The notes under the pieces: model-generated | What the model saw: only the letters and a program-made list of their open reading frames with translations | Told to the model about the DNA's origin: nothing | Database searches by the model: none | Shown here: positions 1 to 6,399 of the stretch, in pieces | Layout: every line of letters starts with the position of its first letter | How positions within the stretch are numbered: the first letter of the stretch is position 1 | Position numbers and translations under genes: made by a program | Origin: an uncultured Clostridium sp. | GTDB lineage: Bacteria; Bacillota; Clostridia; TANB77; CAG-508 | DNA length: 10,666 bases | Assembly: GCA_900555615.1 (NCBI GenBank) | Contig: USMB01000046.1 | Location: forward strand, 1-10,666 | Reading direction: 5' to 3'

Positions 1-108
1 GTATTCTACAATACTATTTTTAATTTGTCTATAATATTTATAAATTTTTATTATTTTAATTTTCTAACATTTGGACAACAATTATTTTTATAATCTATTT
101 AATGAAAA

Positions 109-198
109 TTACAATTTAAACAATATTATCCAAACAAGCAATACGCAATATATAAAAGACAATGTTGTTACCCTATTTATTTTTTCCTTTTTCACCAT
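109..198 (-). pseudogene. VanZ-like N-terminal remnant, or 29-aa single-TM peptide
   Basis: A good ribosome binding site (AGGAGG, 207-212, 8 nt from the ATG) starts a 29-codon reading frame ending in TAA. It encodes a short basic start (MVKKEKINR) followed by one hydrophobic helix ending in VWIILFKL. A basic start, one helix and a WIILFK-type end are what I know from the N-terminus of VanZ-family membrane proteins, which normally continue for 100 or more residues with further helices. Beyond the stop a VanZ-like FSLN reading continues in the same frame for a few codons, but stops occur in every frame down to the window edge, so no full VanZ is present. The most likely reading is a decayed VanZ gene that kept its expression signals. 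A genuine small membrane peptide is the alternative. VanZ proteins are linked to glycopeptide and lipoglycopeptide resistance, which fits the neighbouring envelope-stress locus, but the assignment rests on about 25 residues. Confidence 0.45.
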
Positions 199-215
199 TT
201 TTGTTACCTCCTAAT

Positions 216-254
216 AATATATATCATAACATCCCAAAGTGACAAATAAGTGAC
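216..254 (-). promoter_or_regulatory. Promoter with 11-bp-period direct repeat before the VanZ-like start
   Basis: On the minus strand a -35 TTGTCA (240-245) stands 18 bp from TATATT (216-221) or 16 bp from TATATA (218-223). Overlapping and upstream of the -35 are two exact copies of GTCACTT (248-254 and 237-243, complement AAGTGAC) with a 4-bp gap, giving an 11-bp period. Tandem half-sites about one helical turn apart are the usual binding pattern of OmpR/PhoB-class response regulators. The predicted start point is very near the ribosome binding site, so the leader would be almost absent. The repeat differs from the TTACA/TGTAA sites of the bce locus, so a different regulator is implied. Confidence 0.45.
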
Positions 255-312
255 TTGGAAGATTTTATATTAATTAGTAAACTTCTTTTCTATTTCTCTT
301 ATTTTAATGAAT

Positions 313-341
313 TTGACAGAAAGTAATAAATAATATATAAT
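313..341 (+). promoter_or_regulatory. Consensus sigma-A promoter of the Cys-rich small protein gene
   Basis: TTGACA (313-318), a 17-bp spacer and TATAAT (336-341) match the housekeeping promoter consensus exactly at both hexamers and the ideal spacing. Transcription would start near 348, leaving about 60 nt of leader before the ATG at 408. A second TATAAT-like stretch follows immediately (343-348). A promoter this strong in front of a small gene suggests high expression or tight repression by an operator at the start site. Confidence 0.75.
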
Positions 342-344
342 ATA

Positions 345-364
345 TAATACGTATTGTAGTATTA
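345..364. promoter_or_regulatory. Palindromic element at the predicted +1 (candidate operator)
   Basis: AATACGTATT (346-355) is a perfect 10-bp palindrome, and TAATAC (345-350) is repeated inverted as GTATTA at 359-364. The element lies exactly over the predicted transcription start of the downstream gene, where a bound repressor would block initiation. The background is AT-rich and such palindromes can arise by chance, so the operator role is an inference from its position. Confidence 0.35.
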
Positions 365-407
365 TTAACCATTCTCAAAAACAGACTTGTTAAGGAGGAA
401 ACTATGT

Positions 408-683
408 ATGAAATGTATTGATAAAAATTGCTCAAAAAATTGTAAGTATGCTGTTTTAGAAGAAACAACCGTAAAGTCTTTTGACGGTCACACACAAGAA
501 AATCAAGATGCATTTAATGTGTATTGTAATCATCCTTCATTAAAGAAAAAACGGTATATAAGTTTTGTTATTTGGGTAGATGAATATTTGGAACCAAATT
601 TTCCTTGCCCGATGGATAAAGATAATCCAAACTTAATATCCAAAATAATTAATTGGTGTAAATTATTAATACATCATAATTAG
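408..683 (+). CDS. Small Cys-rich protein, possible metal binder (91 aa)
   Basis: I do not recognise this protein. It has six cysteines (residues 3, 8, 12, 40, 67 and 84). The first three form C-x4-C-x3-C at the N-terminus; Cys40 is in the context YCNHP and Cys67 in FPCPMD. This grouping suggests a bound zinc or iron-sulfur centre in the cytoplasm; there is no signal peptide. I chose the ATG at 408, 9 nt after AGGAGG (393-398). A nearer ATG at 404 (5 nt) is out of frame and encodes only MYEMY before a TGA at 419-421, and an in-frame TTG lies at 387. The gene is a single transcription unit with its own consensus promoter and a shared terminator, convergent with the permease gene. Expression signals make it a real gene; its function is unknown. 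Confidence 0.75.
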   Translation: MKCIDKNCSKNCKYAVLEETTVKSFDGHTQENQDAFNVYCNHPSLKKKRYISFVIWVDEYLEPNFPCPMDKDNPNLISKIINWCKLLIHHN

Positions 684-699
684 ACCGTTAGAACAATTA

Positions 700-752
700 A
701 GAAAAAAGATTAAGAAAATGTTGAATTAACATTTCTTAGTCTTTTTTCTTAT
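700..752. terminator. Bidirectional terminator between convergent genes
   Basis: A long hairpin has arms around 700-723 and 729-750, with the inner stem AATGTT/AACATT, a GAATT loop and one bulged A, flanked by A6 on the left and T6 on the right. It therefore works in either direction, ending the plus-strand Cys-rich gene and the minus-strand bceB gene. Nothing else lies in the 97-bp gap between the two stop codons. Confidence 0.8.
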
Positions 753-780
753 TGTTTTACATTCTTCTATTTTTCATTTT

Positions 781-2880
781 TTACTCCTCTTCTTTGATAA
801 TATTTTTACTTCCTAAATAAGTAGCTAAGAAATATATACCATATATGATACCTATAATAATTACTGTCGCAATAGCTGATGGTAATAAATCTTTTTTACT
901 TGCCAATCCAGACATTATAGTAATTGCAAATTGTATTCCAAATATAGAATGTATAATTGCAAGAACAAGTGGAACTCCAAAGAATATCCCAATTTGTCTA
1001 AATAATGCCTTATTTATCATCTTTTTATCACAACCAATTTTTCTTAAAATAGTATATCTTTGTCTGTTATCTGAACTATCTGTTAATTGTTTTAAAGCCA
1101 ATATAGCTGAACTTGCAATTAGAAATATAATTCCTAAATAAATTGCTATAAAAGTTACAATAGTTGCTAATCCTATACTTGATTCCATAATAGATATTTT
1201 TGATCTTCCATCAATATTCAAACCATTTTTCTCTAAATTTTGTATAAGTTCTGAATTATTATCAACAAATATCTTTTCTATTTCTTCTTTTCCTTCTTTA
1301 GTATCTGAATTATAATTTGCAGCTAATAAATATTGTTTTTTCATATCTTCTGTTAAATTACAATCATCTGGAACTAATACAATTCCTGTATTTGTATGGC
1401 TGGTAGACATTTGAATATATCCTGTTTTACATTCATTATATTTTGATTTATATTGTTTTCCAGCTATATTTAAAACATTATTTCCATCTTTTAATGCTTC
1501 ATCTCGTAATTCTTTTTGTGAATCAAAATCACAAAGTACAATATATTCATCATTATTTAATTCATATTGATTAATTCCATATAGTTTTGCGATTTTGTTA
1601 TAGTCTGATATTTTTACTATCTGTTCTGCTGTATTATATAAAAGATTTGGATATTTAGTTTTTATATCTATATATTTATCTCCAAAAAAATCTTTCCAAG
1701 TCAAATCATCAGTGGAATATACTGTTATTTCCCCAATGTCTTTTAGGACATTCATATCTAAACCATTATTTTTTAAAGTTTCAGCAATAGGTATTTTTGA
1801 ATCCAACATTGCTTCTGGTGTTGATGTTATCTCTTTCCCATAAGTTCCATATTGTAAATATTTTTCTGGTAAATTTGCTGTTTTATACAAATTCAAATCT
1901 ACAGGTGTCATCTCAATTAATTCTCTTTGCATTGTATTTCTTAATGCTAAACTTGAAGAAAGTATCGAAATTGTCATAAACAGCATTAAACATATAACAC
2001 TCATACTAATAACCATTGTATTGATTTTGTTGTTTATTTGTCTTAATACAAACATATTGGTATTTTTAAAATAAACATTTTTCATTTTTTGAACTATTTG
2101 TATTATAAACCCTGATAAAGACCAAAAGACTGCTACTGTTCCAACTATTCCCATTAAAATAGGTTGTAAGATTTTATCTGCAGTTGTTAAACTGCTAACA
2201 TCTCCTGTTACTTTCCAATAAGCATACCCAAGTACAGCTACAGCTCCTAAAAATACTAAAATACATATAATAGGATTTTTTATTTTTACATTTTCATTTT
2301 TCTTACTTGCATTTAATAAATCAATTAATTTATATCTTGAAACTGTAAATGTATTAAAGAACATTACTGCTATATACATTACTGCAAAATAAATACCAGT
2401 TTTTATACAAGCATCTTTTGAAAATACAAATTGGAACTTGCTCATATCTGCTTCAAACATTTTTGCAACTAATATTGACATGAATTGTGATGCAAATACA
2501 CCTATAATTAATCCTACAATTAGTGATATAATTCCTACTAATATAGTTTCCATAAGTATTATTTTTGAAATTTGCCTTTTTCCCATTCCTAAGGTCATAT
2601 ATATTCCAAATTCTTTTTTCCTTCTATTAATTAAAAAATTATTTGCATATACAATTAGTAATCCCAATACTACTGCCACAAATACAGATACATAACCAAG
2701 CATTGAAATCATGAGTTTTATAATTTCCCTTGTTGATTGTGATACCTCTAGCATTGCTTGTTGACTATCTATTGAGTTAAACATATAAAATATCGCTACA
2801 CCTAATACTAGTGTTAGAAAATAAATTGCATAATCTTTGAAGCTTTTTTTCATATTTCTTATAGATAACTTAAATAACAT
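781..2880 (-). CDS. bceB: BceB-type ABC transporter permease (FtsX family)
   Basis: The 699-aa membrane protein has the Bce-type layout: one helix near residues 17-35, a group of helices up to about 312, a large extracellular domain from roughly 318 to 568, then three C-terminal helices (about 570-597, 631-651 and 667-688). Soluble FtsX-like segments with the sequences RRKKEFGIYMTLGMGKRQI (87-104) and RQRYTILRKIGCDKK sit between helices, as usual in this family. In Firmicutes such permeases work with a BceA ATPase to free cell-wall precursors from peptide antibiotics such as bacitracin or lantibiotics, and the extracellular domain takes part in drug sensing with the partner kinase. The start overlaps the bceA end by 11 bp and its GGAGGT site lies inside bceA, indicating coupled translation. 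The actual drug cannot be read from the sequence. Confidence 0.92.
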   Translation of the reverse strand: MLFKLSIRNMKKSFKDYAIYFLTLVLGVAIFYMFNSIDSQQAMLEVSQSTREIIKLMISMLGYVSVFVAVVLGLLIVYANNFLINRRKKEFGIYMTLGMGKRQISKIILMETILVGIISLIVGLIIGVFASQFMSILVAKMFEADMSKFQFVFSKDACIKTGIYFAVMYIAVMFFNTFTVSRYKLIDLLNASKKNENVKIKNPIICILVFLGAVAVLGYAYWKVTGDVSSLTTADKILQPILMGIVGTVAVFWSLSGFIIQIVQKMKNVYFKNTNMFVLRQINNKINTMVISMSVICLMLFMTISILSSSLALRNTMQRELIEMTPVDLNLYKTANLPEKYLQYGTYGKEITSTPEAMLDSKIPIAETLKNNGLDMNVLKDIGEITVYSTDDLTWKDFFGDKYIDIKTKYPNLLYNTAEQIVKISDYNKIAKLYGINQYELNNDEYIVLCDFDSQKELRDEALKDGNNVLNIAGKQYKSKYNECKTGYIQMSTSHTNTGIVLVPDDCNLTEDMKKQYLLAANYNSDTKEGKEEIEKIFVDNNSELIQNLEKNGLNIDGRSKISIMESSIGLATIVTFIAIYLGIIFLIASSAILALKQLTDSSDNRQRYTILRKIGCDKKMINKALFRQIGIFFGVPLVLAIIHSIFGIQFAITIMSGLASKKDLLPSAIATVIIIGIIYGIYFLATYLGSKNIIKEEE

Positions 2881-3637
2881 CGTTCAAATCACCTCCAAGA
2901 AGTGTTTGTACCTCTATTATTTTTTCAAAAAATTGTTTTCTTGTATCATTTCCCTTGACTAATTCATTAAAAATCTTTCCATCTTTTATAAATATAATTC
3001 TATCTGCATAACTAGCTGTAAATGCATCATGTGTTACCATTAAAATTGTTGCGTTTAGTTTTTGATGTAAGTAATCAAATGTCATCAATAACTGTCTTGC
3101 TGATTTACTATCTAATGCACCTGTTGGCTCATCTGCCAATACTATTTTGGGATTTGTTATTATTGCTCTTGCAGCTGCACATCTTTGCTTTTGCCCTCCA
3201 GATACTTGATAAGGATATTTATTCATTATTCCTAAAATATCTAATTTTTTTGCTATTTCGTGAACTCTATTGTTAATTTCAGTAGCATTTACTTTTTGAA
3301 TTGTTAATGCTAAAGCTATATTTTCAGAAATTGTCAATGTATCTAATAAATTAAAGTCTTGGAATATGAAACCCAACTCCTCTCTCCTAAATTTGTTTAA
3401 TTTATTTCCTTTAAGTTTTGTAATATCTTCTCCGTTGACAATGATATGCCCTGCTGTTACTCTATCAATAGTAGATACACAATTCAAAAGTGTAGTTTTA
3501 CCAGAGCCACTTGCTCCCATGATTCCTACAAATTCTCCATTTTTTACATTAAAGCTAATATTATCTATTGCTTTTGTTAAATTAGATTTGTTTCCATAGT
3601 ATTTTTCTATGTTTTTTACTTCTAATACATTTTCCAT
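2870..3637 (-). CDS. bceA: BceA-type ABC transporter ATP-binding protein
   Basis: The 255-aa cytoplasmic ATPase is complete. It has Walker A GASGSGKT (41-48), the Q-loop FQD (Gln93), signature VSGGQ (145-149), Walker B IVLADE (165-170), D-loop GALD and the switch histidine at 203 in VTHD. It belongs to the LolD/MacB/BceA class and pairs with the downstream permease in antimicrobial-peptide detoxification and signalling. The C-terminal tail of about 25 residues beyond the core ends inside the bceB start. An AGGAG site about 8 nt before the ATG at 3637 supports the start. A promoter with a regulator palindrome lies upstream, separated from the kinase gene by a hairpin, so bceAB can be induced independently of the two-component genes. 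Confidence 0.93.
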   Translation of the reverse strand: MENVLEVKNIEKYYGNKSNLTKAIDNISFNVKNGEFVGIMGASGSGKTTLLNCVSTIDRVTAGHIIVNGEDITKLKGNKLNKFRREELGFIFQDFNLLDTLTISENIALALTIQKVNATEINNRVHEIAKKLDILGIMNKYPYQVSGGQKQRCAAARAIITNPKIVLADEPTGALDSKSARQLLMTFDYLHQKLNATILMVTHDAFTASYADRIIFIKDGKIFNELVKGNDTRKQFFEKIIEVQTLLGGDLNDVI

Positions 3638-3682
3638 TCAAAAAACTCCTTCCTTTTCTTTGTATATCTACATTATAAATTC

Positions 3683-3736
3683 ATTTTAAAATAGTTGCCA
3701 TCGATTTACCTTACAATAACATTACATTTTTTGTAA
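3683..3736 (-). promoter_or_regulatory. BceR-type box and promoter of bceAB
   Basis: The palindrome TTACATTTTTTGTAA (3722-3736) has arms TTACA/TGTAA, followed exactly 11 bp on by another half-site (TTACA on the plus strand, 3711-3715). Immediately after it on the minus strand lies a weak -35, GGTAAA (3705-3710), then a 16-bp spacer and -10 TAAAAT (3683-3688). An alternative -10 TATAAT is at 3672-3677, with TGGCAA 17 bp upstream of it. A poor -35 abutting an activator site is typical of a positively controlled promoter. BceR-like regulators are known to bind inverted TnACA/TGTAA arms; here the spacing is 5 nt. The same palindrome recurs at the regulator gene. Confidence 0.7.
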
Positions 3737-3749
3737 GATTTCTCATTTA

Positions 3750-3780
3750 TGAAAATAAGTCCATAACTAATATGGACTTA
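3750..3780 (-). terminator. Hairpin at the end of the kinase gene
   Basis: A perfect 10-bp stem (TAAGTCCATA 3756-3765 with TATGGACTTA 3771-3780) and a 5-nt loop overlap the kinase stop codon. On the minus strand it is followed by TTTT and then mixed sequence, so the U-run is short. It is probably a partial terminator that uncouples bceAB from the two-component operon, perhaps with some read-through. Confidence 0.6.
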
Positions 3781-4794
3781 CAAATTCATAAAACTGCTTT
3801 TAGGAAATATAATTCTTACTTCTGTTCCTATATCTTTTTCTGAATTCAATTCTATTCCTAATCCTAATTTTTCGCATAATTTCTTACATAGATATAACCC
3901 TATACCAGTAGATTTCTTATTTATAATTCTCCCATTTTCACCCGTAAAGCCTTTCTCAAAAACTCTTGTAATTTCTCCTTTTTTTATTCCAATACCATTA
4001 TCTTTTATATATAAAATAATGTTTTCATTATTTGATTTAGCATATAATTGTATCTTTTTATCTTCTTTTTTAGAATATTTAATTGAATTTTGTATAATTT
4101 GATTTATTATAAAAGTAGCCCATTTGCTATCTGTAAAAACTTCTTTTTCTAAATCATTCAATTCTATACTTATCCTATTTGAAAGCAATGCTCTTTTACT
4201 TTTTAGTATTGCTCCATTTACAATCTCTTTTAAATTTGATTTTGTTACAACATAATCTTTATTTACTGTATTACTTCTAGCATAAAACAATGCTTGCTCT
4301 GTATAATTTTCAATTTCATCTAGTTCTTCATCAATACTTTTAGTTATTTCATTTTTATTATTTTCAATAATTAGTTTGCTAGTAGCAATAGGAATTTTTA
4401 TTTCATGAATCCATAATTCTATATATTCCTTATAGTCTTCTTGTAATTGTTTATATGAATTTACATTTTCTAGCATAGATTTTCCAGTTTCTTGTATAGT
4501 TTTTTTTAATATTTTACCTTCAATAAAATCTGGAGTGTTTATTATTTCTGATATTAGATACTTAGTATCTAATTTTTCTAAATTATTTTTTAATTCATTA
4601 TAAAAATTGCTCTTTTTTCTATATTCTACAACAATATCAATACCTATAATTATTACTGGACATATTGTAATATAAAGCCTCACAAATATTTCTATTTGTG
4701 GATATGGTAATAATAATATTTCCGAACTTGCTATTATAAATAATACTAAAAAAATCAATAATATTTTCTCTTTTATAAATTCTCCAAACTTCAT
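3778..4794 (-). CDS. bceS: BceS-type intramembrane-sensing histidine kinase
   Basis: The 338-aa sensor kinase has two N-terminal helices (about residues 10-29 and 36-56) separated by only a few residues, with no extracellular sensor domain. This is the mark of intramembrane-sensing kinases that rely on a BceAB transporter to detect the drug. The phosphoacceptor is His130 in LWIHEIKIPI. The catalytic domain shows the N box NQIIQNSIKYS (231-241), G1 DNGIG (265-269), an F box region FEKGFTGENG (279-288) and G2 STGIGL (295-300). Its ATG overlaps the regulator stop codon as ATGA (4791-4794), so translation is coupled. Length and order match BceS kinases; the cognate regulator is the gene upstream. 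Confidence 0.92.
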   Translation of the reverse strand: MKFGEFIKEKILLIFLVLFIIASSEILLLPYPQIEIFVRLYITICPVIIIGIDIVVEYRKKSNFYNELKNNLEKLDTKYLISEIINTPDFIEGKILKKTIQETGKSMLENVNSYKQLQEDYKEYIELWIHEIKIPIATSKLIIENNKNEITKSIDEELDEIENYTEQALFYARSNTVNKDYVVTKSNLKEIVNGAILKSKRALLSNRISIELNDLEKEVFTDSKWATFIINQIIQNSIKYSKKEDKKIQLYAKSNNENIILYIKDNGIGIKKGEITRVFEKGFTGENGRIINKKSTGIGLYLCKKLCEKLGLGIELNSEKDIGTEVRIIFPKSSFMNL

Positions 4795-5462
4795 TTTAAT
4801 ATATACCCTTGTCCCCTTCTTGTTTCAATTTGATTTATTATTCCTAGTTCTTCTAGTTTTGTCCTTAGTCTTTTAATATTAACATTTAAAGTATTATCAT
4901 CGACAAATTCTTCACTTTCCCATAAGTAGTCCATTATTTCATCTCTTGATATTACTTGTTGTCTATGTAATACTAAATATTCTAATATTTTATATTCATT
5001 TTTTGTTAATTCTATTTTCTTATCTTCTTTTTCTATAATTCTTCCTGCTGTATTTAATATAAAGCTCCCACAGTCTATTTTATCTGGATTATTTCCTGAA
5101 TTTTGACTTCTTTTTAATAGTCCAACTATTTTTGCAAGTAATATTTGAATATTATATGGTTTTGTTACATATTGATCTGCACCATAATTTAGTGATAGTA
5201 ATTCATCCATTTCATTATCTCTGCTTGTTACCATTATAATCGGTATATTAGATGTTTTTCTTATTTCTTTACAAATAAATTCTCCATCTGTATATGGTAA
5301 GTTTATATCAATTAATAATAAGTCTGCTTTTATTTCTAATATGTCTGCCACTGCATTGTCAAATTTTTTTAAGCTTGTTGCTATAAATCCATTTCTGTTT
5401 AAAAATGTTTCTAATTCTTCTCTTAATTTTTCGTCATCTTCTATTATTAGTATTTTTTGCAT
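4791..5462 (-). CDS. bceR: BceR-type OmpR-family response regulator
   Basis: The 223-aa regulator has a receiver domain (acidic residues EDD at 8-10, phosphoacceptor Asp52 in LLLIDINLPYTDG, Thr79 in MVTS, Lys101 in TKPY) and a C-terminal OmpR-type winged helix (about 130-223) containing LTKNEYKILEYL, VDDNTLNVNIKRLRTKLE and the wing RRGQGYIL. I start it at the ATG at 5462, preceded by GGAGG about 8 nt upstream. A longer frame from 5483 would put that ribosome binding site inside the gene and add residues not typical of receivers. It is expected to be phosphorylated by the kinase encoded next and to activate both its own promoter and that of bceAB through the shared palindrome. Confidence 0.93.
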   Translation of the reverse strand: MQKILIIEDDEKLREELETFLNRNGFIATSLKKFDNAVADILEIKADLLLIDINLPYTDGEFICKEIRKTSNIPIIMVTSRDNEMDELLSLNYGADQYVTKPYNIQILLAKIVGLLKRSQNSGNNPDKIDCGSFILNTAGRIIEKEDKKIELTKNEYKILEYLVLHRQQVISRDEIMDYLWESEEFVDDNTLNVNIKRLRTKLEELGIINQIETRRGQGYILK

Positions 5463-5481
5463 TTTACTAACCTCCATTAGC

Positions 5482-5525
5482 ATTATATCATATTTTGTTT
5501 AATATGTACCTTACATTTTTTGTAA
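5482..5525 (-). promoter_or_regulatory. BceR-type box and promoter of the two-component operon
   Basis: The palindrome TTACATTTTTTGTAA (5511-5525) is identical in all 15 bp to the one before bceA. It directly abuts a weak -35, GGTACA (5505-5510), followed by a 17-bp spacer and a perfect -10, TATAAT (5482-5487). Transcription would start near 5475, just before the GGAGG site. The layout predicts autoregulation of the regulator and kinase genes. Confidence 0.72.
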
Positions 5526-5534
5526 TATTTCTAT

Positions 5535-5563
5535 AAAAAAAGATTAGTTATTTCAAACTAATC
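5535..5563 (-). terminator. Rho-independent terminator after the truncated transferase ORF
   Basis: An 8-bp perfect stem GATTAGTT/AACTAATC (5542-5549 with 5556-5563) with a 6-nt loop is followed on the minus strand by seven T. It ends the transcript coming from the 5590-5832 region and insulates the bce promoter, which begins only 10 bp further on. Confidence 0.85.
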
Positions 5564-5589
5564 ATAACAACAACCTGTAATTCTTCGCT

Positions 5590-5832
5590 CTATTTGTTTT
5601 CAATTAAATTAGTATAATATATAATTTCTTTACCTAATTTTTTTGCATAATCTATTTCTGCTCTTGTACTATCTCCAATATAATTGTTTATATTTACTAC
5701 TAATATAGCTTCTGATAATTCTATTCTTTTAAAATGTGCCTCTTTCAAATTTATTAATTGCTCTTTCATTCTTTCCATATTCTCTGATACTGGATATACT
5801 GGTGTAAGAACACAATATCCTTCTAATGCCAT
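5590..5832 (-). pseudogene. N-terminally truncated deoxyribosyltransferase-like protein (80 codons)
   Basis: The frame encodes LEGYCVLTPVYPV near its start, then LSEAILVVNINNYIGDSTRAE (with the IGDST segment at about 52-56) and AKKLGKEIIYYTN. I recognise this as the C-terminal two thirds of small Rossmann-like nucleoside 2-deoxyribosyltransferase/DUF4406-type proteins, where GYIGxST(R)xEIxYA is the conserved block. Family members begin with about 40-50 further residues carrying the first beta strand and the xxGS/xGP motif, which are missing here. A TAA stands two codons before the ATG. AGGA about 8 nt upstream could allow translation of the stump, so a short functional protein is not excluded. 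It lies beside another broken gene, supporting a deletion-prone patch. Confidence 0.6.
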
Positions 5833-5877
5833 TTTTTATTCCTACATATTAATAAAGCGAAGTTCACTTTTAAGTTA

Positions 5878-6308
5878 TTATTTATTTATTTCATATCTTG
5901 TACTTGGCCCGTTTCCGATTTTAACCAAAACACCATTTTCAACTAATTTATTTAATATTGTTGAGGTAGTTGTCTTTTCTTTATTAATTAGTGTTTGAGC
6001 ATTAATTCTTGTTATAGAGCCATTTTTTTCAATATATTTTATAATTATATCCATGTCACCATTGCTATTATTTTGTATAGCAACATTATTCAATGATATT
6101 TTAGGTAATTTTACAACAAATGCTGACGGTAATACATCTATCTCGAAATTTAATCCAATTTTATTATAATATGATTTTACTCTTCTTAATCCACTTCCTA
6201 TTGCTTCTACCCTCTTTATTCTCATAAAAATAGATTGTAAGTAAGGATTTCTTGAAGTTGATAGACCTGCTAGTATATCATCAAGTGTTATGTTTCCATC
6301 TCATTCAT
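5878..6308 (-). pseudogene. AlbA_2/AAA_4-type DNA-binding ATPase gene with internal deletion
   Basis: From the ATG at 6306-6308, behind GGAGG and an 8-nt spacer, the frame reads MNEMET and stops at TAA (6288-6290). In another frame, from about 6300, there is continuous homology to the C-terminal end of AlbA_2/AAA_4 proteins: STSRNPYLQSIF, then RVEAIGSGLRRVKSYY, then a winged helix (about 6060-5881) ending in VLVKIGNGPSTRYEINK. Intact proteins of this kind are usually 400-500 aa and often begin with residues resembling MNExETIEFK, so the surviving start and end appear to flank a deletion of several hundred codons that also shifted the frame. An internal ATG at 6225 opens a 115-aa frame but has no ribosome binding site. 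The gene keeps its promoter and an upstream repeat operator. Confidence 0.7.
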
Positions 6309-6329
6309 GCTACTTACCTCCATCTTCAA

Positions 6330-6365
6330 TCGTTCAATCGTTCAAAATATCGTTCAATCGTTCAA
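6330..6365 (-). repeat. Four 8-bp tandem repeats TTGAACGA, candidate operator
   Basis: On the minus strand TTGAACGA occurs at 6358-6365, 6350-6357, 6338-6345 and 6330-6337, with a degenerate part-copy at 6323-6329. The copies form two abutting pairs separated by 4 bp, so equivalent positions in the pairs are 20 bp apart, about two helical turns on the same face. The array begins at the predicted transcription start and ends just before the ribosome binding site of the deleted AlbA_2-type gene. That position fits a repressor binding array. A natural but unproven reader would be the winged helix encoded at the end of the same gene. Confidence 0.7.
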
Positions 6366-6369
6366 GCAT

Positions 6370-6399
6370 AGTATAACACTTTTATTATAAATTATACAA
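6370..6399 (-). promoter_or_regulatory. Promoter of the deleted AlbA_2-type gene
   Basis: TTGTAT (6394-6399), an 18-bp spacer and TATACT (6370-6375) lie on the minus strand. Transcription would begin around 6363, inside the first copy of the TTGAACGA array, so repressor binding there would block initiation or early elongation. Confidence 0.55.

Noticed and set aside
3637..3780. Riboswitch or structured leader before bceA
   Set aside because: The 143-bp gap is explained by the kinase hairpin, the regulator palindrome and a promoter; no further conserved RNA structure is visible.
6323..6365. CRISPR-like short repeats (TCGTTCAA)
   Set aside because: The repeats are 8 bp and abutting, without spacers of 25-40 bp, and no cas gene is near. 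Promoter position favours an operator.
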